A DNA stretch of 64,000 nucleotides, taken from the NCBI RefSeq assembly GCF_014643175.1, contig NZ_BMJH01000001.1:372001-436000 (forward strand), written 5' to 3'. The translations under genes and the position numbers were made by a program. The notes under the pieces are model-generated. The model searched no databases, was not told where the DNA came from, and worked only from the letters and a program-made list of their open reading frames with translations. Numbering within the stretch: position 1 is the first letter of the stretch; each line of letters opens with the position of its first letter. Shown here piece after piece: positions 9,230 through 18,058 of this stretch. Source of the stretch: Hoyosella rhizosphaerae. GTDB taxonomy: Bacteria > Actinomycetota > Actinomycetes > Mycobacteriales > Mycobacteriaceae.

Positions 9230-10090
9230 ATGACGGACTACACACTGAAAGAAGCCACTTTCCACGGTGACGTACTTCGCTACGCAGACGTCGGCAAGGG
9301 CACACCCGTCATCCTCGTGCACGGCCTCCTCGGATCCCACCAATCATGGGGCACACAAATTGAGCGACTCGCTCAAAACCACCGAGTCATCGCCGTCGAC
9401 CTGTATGGCTGCGGAGAATCCGACAAGTACAGCGGCGACTACTCGCTCAGTGCGCACGCAGCGAGCCTCCGCGACCTCATGGACCACCTCAAGATCACCA
9501 CAGCAACCTTCGTAGGACACTCCTACGGCGGCGGCGTGATCATGCAATTCACCTACCTCTTCCCAGACCGAGTTGCGAAAATCTGCCTCGTCAACGCTGG
9601 TGGGCTCGGCCCCGAAGTGAGCGCACTTCTCCGCGCAGCCACCCTCCCAGGTAGTGAACTCGTCCTACCAGTCTTGGCATCAAACGTGGTCCGCAAACCC
9701 ATCGAAAGCCTCTGCCGCGCCATCGCCGCCGGGTCACCGCTTCGCCTAAGCGAAAGCACCATCGAAACCTGGCGGACCTTCGGCACAGTGTCCGACCGCG
9801 ACACCAGAAAAGCATTCCTCGCCATCACCCGCGGAGTCATCGGCCCCTTCGGGCAAAGCGTCAGCGCCGTTAAATTCTTCCCCGACTTCCAACACCTCGA
9901 CGCCATGGTCATCTGGGGCAAACACGACAACATGATCCCCATAACCCAGGCGGAACGTCTCCGCGATGTCATGCCAAAAGCGGAGTTCATCACCATCGAC
10001 GACGCCGGGCACTTCCCGCACCTTGACCAACCTCGCCAATTCCACCTCGCACTGTCGTCGTTCCTGGGGAAGGCGCAGCGAGCCGCCTGA
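9230..10090 (+). CDS. Alpha/beta-fold hydrolase
   Basis: The 286-residue protein has the oxyanion-hole HGLLGS near residue 33, the nucleophile elbow GHSYGG near 101, a likely acid in IWGKHDNMIP and the catalytic His in DDAGHFPH. Family members hydrolyse esters, epoxides or C-C bonds; the substrate cannot be inferred. The ATG at 9230 is preceded by GGGGAGA; an upstream in-frame GTG at 9161 overlaps the promoter and is rejected. The gene is followed by an 18-bp terminator stem. Confidence 0.85.
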   Translation: MTDYTLKEATFHGDVLRYADVGKGTPVILVHGLLGSHQSWGTQIERLAQNHRVIAVDLYGCGESDKYSGDYSLSAHAASLRDLMDHLKITTATFVGHSYGGGVIMQFTYLFPDRVAKICLVNAGGLGPEVSALLRAATLPGSELVLPVLASNVVRKPIESLCRAIAAGSPLRLSESTIETWRTFGTVSDRDTRKAFLAITRGVIGPFGQSVSAVKFFPDFQHLDAMVIWGKHDNMIPITQAERLRDVMPKAEFITIDDAGHFPHLDQPRQFHLALSSFLGKAQRAA

Positions 10091-10119
10091 TTTCGGCGAC
10101 CTGATGGCTTTCAGCTGGC

Positions 10120-10166
10120 AAGGATCCTGCATTTCGAACGCATTAAGGTCGAAATGCAGGATCCTT
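10120..10166. terminator. Terminator with perfect 18-bp stem
   Basis: AAGGATCCTGCATTTCGA at 10120-10137 is exactly complementary to 10149-10166 with an 11-base loop. It lies between the convergent hydrolase and secreted-protein genes. The T-run is short (TTTG). Confidence 0.75.
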
Positions 10167-10198
10167 TGTGCTTGGGCGGGTGTCGACCCCGCACACCG

Positions 10199-10810
10199 TC
10201 ACTCGAGCGTGCGGGCGAAGTTCAACACAGTGTCATACAGACGGTCGATCGTGTCGTCGATGCACAATCCCGCGCATTCCTTCGAATCGTCGGAAGCACG
10301 AGTGACACTATTTTCCTCGTCGTAGCTGTCCCACGTAAACGTCACGATTACGCTGGGGTTCACATTGTCGTCAGCCTCAGCGACTTCGTCACCAAACGAA
10401 CTGGAAAATGGTGCTCCACCAGCCGCAACGATGAACTGGGAATCGCCCTCTTCCGGCAGTGTGTGTACCGCAGACGCGCCACCTTCGCCGGGTTCAGCCA
10501 CAGAGATAAAAACCTCGCCCGTCGCATCAACTAGCTTGCTGATCGTCGTGGTGGCCCGGCCTAGAATTTCATTAGTTTCGTCGTCTACGAGGTGAGCGCC
10601 GGTGGCGGAAATGATCAGCGATTCAACACCTTCGGGTGCTTCAAACACGTGGCGACCTGGCTCATCGAAAATGCACATCACCACTTCGTTTACTTCTTCG
10701 CACACCTCATGGGTCTCACCAGCGGCTACGCCGGGGAATAGCACGACCGCGCCAAACGCAAGCGCACCAACTCCAGCGGACGCACCAAAAGGGCGCACTC
10801 GCTGCATCAT
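10199..10810 (-). CDS. Secreted hypothetical protein
   Basis: From ATG 10810 the product is 203 residues. It has a Sec signal peptide (MMQRVRPFGASAGVGAL..., cleavage near GVAAG-ETHE), two closely spaced Cys (VCEEVNEVVMCIF) and a late pair (ECAGLC), then beta-rich acidic sequence. An upstream GTG would add 17 residues, but the signal peptide favours this start. There is no recognisable domain. The two Cys pairs suggest disulfides in an exported protein. Confidence 0.7.
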   Translation of the reverse strand: MMQRVRPFGASAGVGALAFGAVVLFPGVAAGETHEVCEEVNEVVMCIFDEPGRHVFEAPEGVESLIISATGAHLVDDETNEILGRATTTISKLVDATGEVFISVAEPGEGGASAVHTLPEEGDSQFIVAAGGAPFSSSFGDEVAEADDNVNPSVIVTFTWDSYDEENSVTRASDDSKECAGLCIDDTIDRLYDTVLNFARTLE

Positions 10811-10974
10811 TGCCTGTCGACCACCCACAGAAACCACACTCCACCCATGTTCGAGCACCAAACGACGACAACTCGAACGCTAGAGCACCCCCACGCCGGA
10901 CCACGCCGCCGAAACCCACCCGAGACCTCATTGGGCACAACCTGCAACAAATCGCCACCGATGATTTTTCAACC

Positions 10975-11004
10975 CACTGTGAGTCCAATTCAAAACCCAC
11001 AGTG
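10975..11004. promoter_or_regulatory. Spaced inverted repeat upstream of the PPOX-fold gene
   Basis: CACTGTG (10975-10981) and CACAGTG (10998-11004) are exact inverted copies 16 bases apart, each preceded by ACC. They sit directly before the ribosome site of the next gene and may be an operator or a weak stem. Confidence 0.3.
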
Positions 11005-11017
11005 AAAGGTCTTGGAC

Positions 11018-11545
11018 ATGGACACCGCGACACACCCCACCCCTCAACTCGACGAGCGGTTCAGCGCCCCAGGTGCCACAGAGGCCGACTGGGACAGAAT
11101 CGATACCGCCCTCACTGACGCAGAGGTGTACTGGATATCGACCGTCCGGCCACCTGGTCAGCCACACGTGACACCGCTCATCGGAATCTGGCGCGAGAAT
11201 GAGTACTGGTTCTGCACAGGCGCTGACGAGCAGAAGGCAAAGAACCTCGCCGCCAACGCCCGTGCGACAGTAACCACCGGAACGAATGTGCTCGATCGCG
11301 GCGTCGATGTCGTCATCGAAGGCAAAGTCCAAGTGGAGACCAACGCGCCCCTACTCCAAACCATTGCGGCGCAATACATCGAAAAATACGGGTCAGGCTG
11401 GACCTTCGATGTCGTGGACGGCCACTTCGAACATGCGGACGGTGGACGCGCAGTTGTCTACCGTTTAACACCCACCACAGTCTTCGCCTTCACCAAAGGC
11501 GCGTTCAGCCAAACACGATTTACGTTTGAACGCGCACATCACTAG
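11018..11545 (+). CDS. Pyridoxamine 5'-phosphate oxidase-fold (split-barrel flavin/F420) protein
   Basis: The 175-residue protein shows the split beta-barrel pattern (YWISTVRPPGQPHVTPLIGIW, then KNLAANARATVTTGTN, then VDVVIEGKVQVET). This is typical of the PPOX family of FMN- or F420-binding reductases and oxidases in actinomycetes. GTGAAAGG lies eight bases before ATG 11018; an upstream TTG is less likely. The 3' end overlaps the convergent exporter by 26 bases. Cofactor and substrate are not determinable. Confidence 0.75.
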   Translation: MDTATHPTPQLDERFSAPGATEADWDRIDTALTDAEVYWISTVRPPGQPHVTPLIGIWRENEYWFCTGADEQKAKNLAANARATVTTGTNVLDRGVDVVIEGKVQVETNAPLLQTIAAQYIEKYGSGWTFDVVDGHFEHADGGRAVVYRLTPTTVFAFTKGAFSQTRFTFERAHH

Positions 11546-12787
11546 CCGTTGTTTTCCGACGCGCACTGGCCATGACTGCGGTGAGTGCGATGAGTCCGAT
11601 GAGTGATCCGGTGGTCATGGTGAGGGCCATGGCGGTGGCGGTGTTGCCGAGGATACCGACGACGGGTGCGACGAGTGCGCCGAGGCCGAATTGTGCTGCG
11701 CCGAGGAGTGCTGCTGCGGTTCCGGCTGCTTCGCCGTGGCGGGAGAGGGCCAAGGCTGGGGCGTTGGGTAGTACGAACCCGACTGACGCCAGGACAAACC
11801 AGAGTGGGATGAGGAATCCGATCAGTCCGCCGATGCCTGTGGTTGCGAGGATGAGCATGATTGTGCCGGCTGCGGTGGCGCTGGTGAGTCCTGCGAGGAC
11901 GATTTGCCGGGGCGAGTAGCGGCTTAGAAGTGGGACGTTGAGTTGGGACGCACCGATGATGGCGATGCCGCCGATGCCGAAGATGATGGCGAATTGTTGT
12001 TCGTTGAGGCCGTAGCCGTCTTGGAGGACAAATGAGGCGCCTGCGATGTATGCGAAGAGTGCGGACATTCCTGTTGCTGCGACGAAGGCGAGTACGACGA
12101 ATTGGCGGTCGCGTAGGAGTGTTCCGTAGGTCTTGAGGATGGGGATGAGTTCTGCTTGCCTGCGCCGTTCTGGTGGGAGTGTTTCTTTGAGTGACGTTAC
12201 GGCCAGGATGAGGAGGAGGACTCCCATGATGGCGAGTGCGGCGAAGACCCAGCGCCATGATCCTGCGACGAGGATTGCGCCACCGATGGTGGGGGCGAAG
12301 ATGGGTGCAGCTCCCATGACGAGCATGAGGCGGGAGAGGACTGTGGCTGCGGCGGTGCCGGAGAAGAGGTCACGGACGATGGCGAGGGCGACGACCATTG
12401 TTGCTGCCGCACCGAATCCTTGGAGCGTGCGCAGTGCGCCGAGGACGGCGATGTTGGGGGCAATGATGCACAGCAGTGATGCGGTGATGCGGTGATGTGG
12501 ATGAGGGTTCCGGCTATGAGTGGGCCGCGTCGTCCGAGTGAGTCGGAGAGCGGGCCGATAATGAGCTGGCCTACGCCTAGCCCGATGAGGGTTCCTGTGA
12601 GGGTGAGTTGAACCATCGCCGAGGTGGTGAGTAGGTCTGTGGTGATGGCGGGGAACGCGGGCAGGTACATGTCGATGGTGAGGGGCCCGAGTGCCACTAG
12701 TGCGCCAAGGACGATGATGAGGCGTAGGCGTTCTTTGGGTGTTAGTTCAGTGCGCGTTGGTTCAGTATCAGGAACTGTTGTGGTCAT
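11520..12787 (-). pseudogene. Bcr/CflA-type multidrug MFS exporter, frameshifted by an 8-bp tandem duplication
   Basis: Reading from ATG 12787, the N-terminal part (LGPLTIDMYLPAFPAI, then GPLSDSLGRRGPLIAGT) is a typical Bcr/CflA drug exporter up to LIHITAS. The frame then fails, and the remaining ten helices continue from about 12400 in another frame (VVALAIVRDLFSG onwards). The break coincides with TGATGCGG repeated twice in tandem at 12477-12492. Removing one copy restores an uninterrupted protein reading ITASLLCIIAPNIAVLGAL of about 420 residues. This is either a true recent inactivation, a phase-variable switch or a base-calling error. Confidence 0.85.
12477..12497. repeat. 8-bp tandem repeat causing the exporter frameshift
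   Basis: TGATGCGG occurs at 12477-12484 and 12485-12492, followed by a partial third TGATG. One unit is in excess for the exporter reading frame. Confidence 0.9.
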
Positions 12788-12896
12788 GTCGCCTACTCGT
12801 CGTGGGGGGAACCTGGGGTAGTCCCTGAGAACGACGCTAGTGGGTCCCCAAATATTCCTCCCATGAATTGTGTTGTGAGGATTGCCACGTTGTTTT

Positions 12897-14717
12897 CTAC
12901 GTAATTGAGAATGGCGGTGTTGGGCAGAGCGTATTTGTGTCCGGTAAGTACACAATGCGGTATTTACCTGCGGTGACTGTGTTGGGAATGGTCCACGCGA
13001 GCGTGACGAAGAGATCGCGTCGACGACGGTGGAACGTCACCTTGGTGTCCCAGTCGCCGTCATCGGCGATGCGCACCCAGCCTTGCTCGCGGTGTTGTTG
13101 TATTTCGCAAAAGTTTTCCAGCATGGTGGTGCGGGGATCGGTTGCGGTGAACTCTGCAGTGGCAGTGTCGCCAGGGGAGTAGCGCGGTTGAGGTTCGGCC
13201 ACGAGCTGCCCACCACTGCGGTGACGTACTAGCTGTGGAGCGCGCACAACGATGCGGGGCCGTCGGGGACGAGGTTGGCTTGGCGACGAAGCTTGCCCGG
13301 GCACATGGCCCCGCGACCGAACGAGATTGCTGAACTCCTGCTGGTACGCACACAGGGTGTACCGACCGAACAGGGTTGAGCCGCCTTCGTACTGCTGGGA
13401 GTCGTACTCTTCCGGGGTAGTGACGTACTGAGAGTAAGCGTTGGAATAGCCGACGAGAAGAACGTGGTCAAGTGACACCTTGAGTTCCGTCGCAACGGTC
13501 TGGCGCAGCCGCAACCCCGCCACGATAGTGAACTCCGCTGGCGCTGCGATGAGGTAAAGCCCGCCGATTCGCATCAGTTGCAGGGGCAGAACATTTGGCG
13601 TCCAACCAAGCCTGCCCGACGGTAGTACGACGATGCGGCGGTCGTGTGCCTTATATGGTTTGCGGAGGCCTTCTGGTAGTCCGATCCCAGGGCCGTCCTC
13701 CACGCTGCCGGAAAGGGTGGGAAGGCCGATGGCGCCCGAGCGTGTGCGCCGCGTTTTCCCATCCGGAGTGAAGCAGCCGTCGACGGTGATGCGCGAGAAG
13801 TCTGCGTAACGCAGCCAGGAATCGACACCACCGCCCACGGACGCAGCTGTCTCGTATGCGGCGAATGCGCTGGCGAACTGCCGCAGGCCAATGATTTGAG
13901 TGTTGGCGTATTCGTCGTCAGCGGGTCCCGATCCTGGGCGGAGGTTCAAGTTTGGTGACATATCTCCGGCGTTGGTTTGAGGAAACGCCGCAACAAACGG
14001 TGCACTGTCGTCGAGGTACCGCACCCCGGCCTGATCGTGTTCCCAGTGGTATGCCGCATATCCCTTGTTGTCACCGCTGATGAGGCGGTTCGTGTTGGTC
14101 ATGGAGGTGCCGTGGGTGGCGAAAAAGCTGATCGCCCCAACATCGGAGTTGGCCTGTCTGAATCGTAGGACCGTCATGGTGGGATCGATGGCGTTCGGGA
14201 AGTGTTTCTTGTCTGCCGCTGGATTTAGGTCGAACGCAGGCCTTGAGCGGTTGACGCTGGCGTCCCAAAGTTCGCTGTGTCCGAGTGCGATTGTGCCGGG
14301 ACGCATTTGGGAGTGTGCCCTGCTGACGGCAGCGACAATGCCGTTAACTGCGGCCTGGAAGGTGTGTTGGTGGAATCCAAGCGGCGCCAAGTTGTAGACG
14401 AGATGGTGGGAAAACCCGCCGGGTCCCGCATGGGTATGTGTCGCGGTGAGCAGCACGTTTTGCTCGGTGTAGACGTCGCCAAACAGTTCGCGAAGTCTAG
14501 CCATGACTGCTTGGTGGACGGAATGGAAGATCATGCCGAGATCTGCGCAGACGAACCCAACGCGGCGGTGTCCGTCGTCGACGATGAAGGCGCGGGCACG
14601 CAACCGCAGGTGAATCCCCGACGTGCGTTGTTGGGGCATGGAGTAGCCCATCATCCCGTTGCCATACGCCTTGCCGGTGATGTCGGCGATTCCGCAACCG
14701 ACCTTCATCCCCATCAT
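12897..14717 (-). CDS. Neutral/alkaline (non-lysosomal) ceramidase
   Basis: The 606-residue protein matches neutral ceramidases end to end. It has zinc-site histidines at 94/96 in TATHTHAGPGG, His202 in FATHGTSM and the nucleophile region NAGDMSPN (Ser254), plus the C-terminal region with VGYSNAYSQYVTTPEEY. It hydrolyses ceramides to sphingosine and fatty acid; in bacteria usually exogenous host or environmental sphingolipid. No signal peptide is evident, unlike many secreted bacterial homologues, so cytoplasmic action or non-classical export must be considered. Three nearby ATGs (14717, 14714, 14708) are possible starts. It follows the TauD-like gene by about 20 bases on the same strand. Confidence 0.9.
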   Translation of the reverse strand: MMGMKVGCGIADITGKAYGNGMMGYSMPQQRTSGIHLRLRARAFIVDDGHRRVGFVCADLGMIFHSVHQAVMARLRELFGDVYTEQNVLLTATHTHAGPGGFSHHLVYNLAPLGFHQHTFQAAVNGIVAAVSRAHSQMRPGTIALGHSELWDASVNRSRPAFDLNPAADKKHFPNAIDPTMTVLRFRQANSDVGAISFFATHGTSMTNTNRLISGDNKGYAAYHWEHDQAGVRYLDDSAPFVAAFPQTNAGDMSPNLNLRPGSGPADDEYANTQIIGLRQFASAFAAYETAASVGGGVDSWLRYADFSRITVDGCFTPDGKTRRTRSGAIGLPTLSGSVEDGPGIGLPEGLRKPYKAHDRRIVVLPSGRLGWTPNVLPLQLMRIGGLYLIAAPAEFTIVAGLRLRQTVATELKVSLDHVLLVGYSNAYSQYVTTPEEYDSQQYEGGSTLFGRYTLCAYQQEFSNLVRSRGHVPGQASSPSQPRPRRPRIVVRAPQLVRHRSGGQLVAEPQPRYSPGDTATAEFTATDPRTTMLENFCEIQQHREQGWVRIADDGDWDTKVTFHRRRRDLFVTLAWTIPNTVTAGKYRIVYLPDTNTLCPTPPFSIT

Positions 14718-14738
14718 CTAGTCGAGCGTATCTGTCCT

Positions 14739-15470
14739 CTAGACGGACTGGCGGACCGTTCGGTGAAGTGCCCCAGCAGGAACGGCAGTGATGCCGTGCA
14801 GCACTCGACTGTTGTCGACGAGAAACACATCGCCTGGGGTCCAGTGGTGTGCCACGAATGTCGTTGAACCCCTGAGCTGTGTGTCGAGTTCTCGGAGGAC
14901 CTTGCGTGACTCGGCATCGTCGAGTCCGACCAGTCGAACTAGCCACGGAGGTGATGCGATATCCACTGGAAGTATCACGCGTAACGCCTGGCCTGCGGAA
15001 GTCTGCGTGAAAACCGGTCGCCGGAACCAGCTCTCGGGCAGGAACGGGAATGGGCGCCGGTCGGGGACACAGTATTCGAGCGGATGTTCGGTGAGTGTGT
15101 CCAGTAAGTCTTGGTCGATCTCGTTGATCGCACGCACAGTGTCAACAAGTTCGAGTAACCCGGTGGGTGTTTCAGGCGTTGTGTAGGACGACTGGAAACC
15201 AATGATTCGGGTCGGTCTGCCGATGAGGGCTGCGTCGCGATGCAAGGGTAGGGGGAACATGCCGGATGCCGCTTGCGGTTGCAGCGCATTTGCCTTCTCA
15301 AAGGCGTGCGGGTCGGTACGGCCCTGGTGATCGCCGTGGATTGCGCTCACCAGCGCGGCAAGTCCCGCGTCGCTAAGCCCGGCACCAGTAATCAGTGCGG
15401 CGCCGGACTCAGCGAGCGCGGTGCGTGCGTCGTGCACGACGTCGTCGGTGAAGCTGACGGTAGGGAACAT
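14739..15470 (-). CDS. TauD/TfdA-family Fe(II)/2-oxoglutarate dioxygenase
   Basis: The 243-residue protein has the iron-binding H-x-D at His77 and Asp79 (PLHRDA), the distal His225 in VDNSRVLHGI and 2-oxoglutarate-binding arginines near 237-240 (HRTVRQSV). This is the TauD/TfdA/clavaminate-synthase arrangement, slightly shorter than TauD. The substrate is unknown. It lies between old yellow enzyme upstream and ceramidase downstream with very short gaps, so the three probably form one operon. Confidence 0.8.
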   Translation of the reverse strand: MFPTVSFTDDVVHDARTALAESGAALITGAGLSDAGLAALVSAIHGDHQGRTDPHAFEKANALQPQAASGMFPLPLHRDAALIGRPTRIIGFQSSYTTPETPTGLLELVDTVRAINEIDQDLLDTLTEHPLEYCVPDRRPFPFLPESWFRRPVFTQTSAGQALRVILPVDIASPPWLVRLVGLDDAESRKVLRELDTQLRGSTTFVAHHWTPGDVFLVDNSRVLHGITAVPAGALHRTVRQSV

Positions 15471-15476
15471 GGCTAG

Positions 15477-16541
15477 TTATTGTTCCTTGAGTGTGGGGTA
15501 GTCGGTGTAGCCTTCTGCCGACCCGCCGTAGAACGTCGCTGGGTTTCCAGGTGTGAGGGGCGCGTTTGCCTTCAGTCGTTCGACCAGGTCGGGGTTGGAG
15601 ATTGCGTCAGTAGCAATGGGGAATACGTCGGCGATATTGTTTTCCAGATCGCGTTCGATGGACTCATAGTCGCGGCCGGCTCGGACGAGCAAAAGTGGAG
15701 TGTTGAGTGAACTGCGGATCTCGCGCAGGAACTCTTCGTCGCCGAAGTAGAACAAGTGAATGTAGGCCAGCCCTAGTTTGTCGAGTTCAGCGAGAACGTA
15801 CCGGTAGTTGTCCTTGTAGTTGGGGCCTTCGTCGTATCCGTTGAAGTTGACGTTCGGGGAGAGTCGAACCCCCACCCTGTCGGCGCCGATTTCGCTGGCT
15901 ACCTGCTTTGTTGTTTCGAGAAGGAACCGCGCGCGGTTTTCCACCGAGCCGCCGTACTCGTCGGTGCGCTTGTTTGATTGTTCGGTGAGGAACTGCCAAA
16001 ACAGGTATCCGTTGGCTCCGTGAAGTTCCACTCCGTCAGCGCCCGCCGCGATAGCACTGGCGGCGGCGTCGACAAACTCTTTCTGGACGCCCGGTATTTC
16101 CGCCAACGCCAATGCGCGTGGTTCGGGTGCGTCTTTCATTCCTTCGGGGGTGAAGACGTCGTGGCCAGCTTTGATCGCGGAAGGTGCCACTGATCGGCGC
16201 CCCTCAATGTGGTTGTCGGGGTGCGCGACGCGCCCAACGTGCATGAGCTGGATGTAGATCGACGCTCCGGCGTTGTGGACCGATTCAATGACTTTCCGCC
16301 ATCCGGCGATGTGTGAATCGGTGTAGATGCCTGGTGTGTTTGGGTAGCCCTGTCCGTCGTCGGACGGTTGCGTTCCTTCGGTGATGAGCAGGCCGAGTGA
16401 GGCGCGTTGGGTGTAGTACTCGGTGATGAGCTCGTTTGGAGTGCCGTCGGCGTCGGCGCGTGATCGTGTCATGGGCGCCATGGCGAGTCGGTGTGGGAGC
16501 TCGATTCGGCCGATACGGATGGGGTTCCACATGGTTGTCAT
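15477..16541 (-). CDS. Old yellow enzyme family NADH:flavin oxidoreductase
   Basis: The 354-residue protein is an FMN-binding TIM barrel of the NemA/OYE class: PHRLAMAPMTRSRAD near the N-terminus, IQLMHVGR near 100, VELHGANGYLFWQFL with the substrate-binding region near 175-190, and NKRTDEYGGSVENRARF. Such enzymes reduce activated alkenes, nitro compounds and N-ethylmaleimide. ATG 16541 has AAAGGA upstream. A -35/-10 pair overlaps a palindrome next to the divergent marR gene, a common arrangement for MarR-controlled ene-reductases. Confidence 0.9.
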   Translation of the reverse strand: MTTMWNPIRIGRIELPHRLAMAPMTRSRADADGTPNELITEYYTQRASLGLLITEGTQPSDDGQGYPNTPGIYTDSHIAGWRKVIESVHNAGASIYIQLMHVGRVAHPDNHIEGRRSVAPSAIKAGHDVFTPEGMKDAPEPRALALAEIPGVQKEFVDAAASAIAAGADGVELHGANGYLFWQFLTEQSNKRTDEYGGSVENRARFLLETTKQVASEIGADRVGVRLSPNVNFNGYDEGPNYKDNYRYVLAELDKLGLAYIHLFYFGDEEFLREIRSSLNTPLLLVRAGRDYESIERDLENNIADVFPIATDAISNPDLVERLKANAPLTPGNPATFYGGSAEGYTDYPTLKEQ

Positions 16542-16557
16542 GTGTGTCCTTTCAACG

Positions 16558-16589
16558 ATAATCCCGTGAGGTAGTTGAGATATCAACTA
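16558..16589 (-). promoter_or_regulatory. Promoter of old yellow enzyme operon with overlapping MarR-type operator
   Basis: On the minus strand TTGATA (16586-16581), a 17-base spacer and GATTAT (16563-16558) form a good promoter. The 18-bp palindrome TAGTTGA-GATA-TCAACTA at 16572-16589 covers the -35 element. This is the size and AT-rich style of MarR operators, so a repressor bound here would block the promoter. Confidence 0.65.
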
Positions 16590-16649
16590 GTATCATCCTG
16601 GCATTAATGCTTGATGGTGTCAAGTATTGAAGTAGTGGATAATGGAGGC

Positions 16650-17066
16650 ATGAACACCCCACCAGAATTCGACGAAGCTCGAACCCTCGGATTCAAGCTT
16701 TTCCATGTCTCCGAACGGATGTCGCAAGAATTCGACGCCATCGCCGCGTCAATGAACCTCACACCCACAAACGCCCGAACTTTGCTTGAACTGCGCGAAC
16801 CAAGCCCCATGCGCGTCGTCGCCCAGGCACTCGTCTGCGATGCATCGAACATCACCGGGCTTGCAGACCGCCTGGAAAAACAAGGCCTACTCGAGCGTGT
16901 GACAGGGCAGGACCGCCGCGTGAAACTACTGCAACTCACCGACGAGGGCGAAAAGGTGCGCGAAGAACTAGCAAGCCGAATCGCCAAAGACTCGCCGGTG
17001 ACGGCACGGCTTACCCAATCAGAGCGCGCCACCCTAGAAGGGCTGCTCGACAAGCTCCTGTTATGA
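16650..17066 (+). CDS. MarR-family transcriptional regulator
   Basis: The 138-residue protein has the MarR winged helix: a recognition-helix region MRVVAQALVCDASNITGLADRLE at about 55-75 followed by the wing VTGQDRRVKLLQLTDEGE. It is divergent from the ene-reductase gene with an 18-bp palindrome between them, so it is probably a ligand-released repressor of that operon and itself. The start is uncertain: GGAGG lies almost on top of ATG 16650, and in-frame ATG 16614 or GTG 16635 are alternatives. Confidence 0.85.
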   Translation: MNTPPEFDEARTLGFKLFHVSERMSQEFDAIAASMNLTPTNARTLLELREPSPMRVVAQALVCDASNITGLADRLEKQGLLERVTGQDRRVKLLQLTDEGEKVREELASRIAKDSPVTARLTQSERATLEGLLDKLLL

Positions 17067-17086
17067 GAACGGGTCGCCTGTCGTCA

Positions 17087-17144
17087 GTTGTGTGCACAAA
17101 CTCGCGGTGTGGCGACCGAAATCGTGCGAGTTTGTGCACACGAC
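17087..17144. repeat. 58-bp inverted-repeat element, copy A
   Basis: Left arm GTTGTGTGCACAAACTCGC (17087-17105) and the right arm at 17126-17144 are complementary at 18 of 19 positions around a 20-base loop. Its right end lies 66 bases before the NUDIX start. It has the same length and layout as the copies near 50.6, 51.6 and 52.9 kb. Confidence 0.9.
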
Positions 17145-17210
17145 CGGCAAAGGCAGCTATCACCGTTGATCTATTGTGGGTCTCAACGGCCGCGAGGGGA
17201 GTTGATTGCT

Positions 17211-18056
17211 GTGGCAGACAGCCCAGTAGCAGGCAGTGCGGTGCCCATTCGTGACGCGGCGACGGTGATGCTTATTCGCGATGCCTCCAAGAGGTTGGAG
17301 GTGTTTCTCCAATGTCGAACTGCGACAATGCCGTTTGCTCCTGGGATGACGGTGTTTCCGGGCGGAAGCGTTGACTCCGATGATTACCGGGCCGATGTTG
17401 CGTGGCACGGTCCGTCCACGGAGGATTTCGCGCAGTTGCTCGGTACGACGTCGGATCTTGCTCGTGCGCTTGTGTGCGCGGCGGTGCGGGAAACATTTGA
17501 AGAATGCGGCGTGCTTTTGGCGACATCACATGATGGTTCGCCGATTGAGAAGCGGTGGTTCGATGACCACATGCACCGAGCGCGCTCCGATCTTGCTGAC
17601 CGGTCCATTTCACTCGCTGATTTGCTCAATCGGCACCGCTTTATTCTGCGGGCGGATTTGTTGGCACCTGTGTCTACCTGGATAACTCCGATTGGCAACG
17701 CGCGCAGGTACAACACGCGGTTTTTTCTTGCGGCACTGCCGGAGGGGCAGGAGGCGGACGGGCACACGACCGAAGCGGACCGTTGTTACTGGTGTGCGCC
17801 GAGCACGGCGCTGGAGGAATGGACCGACGGAAAAACCATTCTCCTGCCGCCGACGTGGACTCAGATACGAACCCTTGCTGGGTATTCCGCTCTCGCGGAC
17901 TTACCGATCCCGTTTGATACCACAACAAATGAACCGATTCCCGTGATTGAATCAGCGCCCATGAATGACGCAACGGGGTGGCGACTGGGGTTCCCGCATT
18001 GCGAGGAGTATTTCGAAGGGCTCCCAGAAGGCGCAAAGCGTGGCCTGCGCCCGTAG
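17211..18056 (+). CDS. NUDIX hydrolase (NUDT19-like)
   Basis: The 281-residue protein has a split Nudix box: FPGGSVD followed, after an insertion, by AAVRETFEECGVLLA. This is characteristic of the NUDT19/RP2 branch that hydrolyses CoA-like or nucleoside diphosphate substrates. The start is GTG 17211, with GGGGAG nine bases upstream. Longer readings run into the 58-bp repeat and are rejected. It ends two bases from the end of the convergent SRPBCC gene. Confidence 0.85.
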   Translation: MADSPVAGSAVPIRDAATVMLIRDASKRLEVFLQCRTATMPFAPGMTVFPGGSVDSDDYRADVAWHGPSTEDFAQLLGTTSDLARALVCAAVRETFEECGVLLATSHDGSPIEKRWFDDHMHRARSDLADRSISLADLLNRHRFILRADLLAPVSTWITPIGNARRYNTRFFLAALPEGQEADGHTTEADRCYWCAPSTALEEWTDGKTILLPPTWTQIRTLAGYSALADLPIPFDTTTNEPIPVIESAPMNDATGWRLGFPHCEEYFEGLPEGAKRGLRP

Positions 18057-18058
18057 GG

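Noticed and set aside
11542-12258. Arginine/histidine-rich frame within the Bcr/CflA exporter on the same strand
   Set aside because: Low-complexity composition typical of an out-of-frame reading of GC-rich membrane-protein DNA. The frame next to it is a clear transporter.
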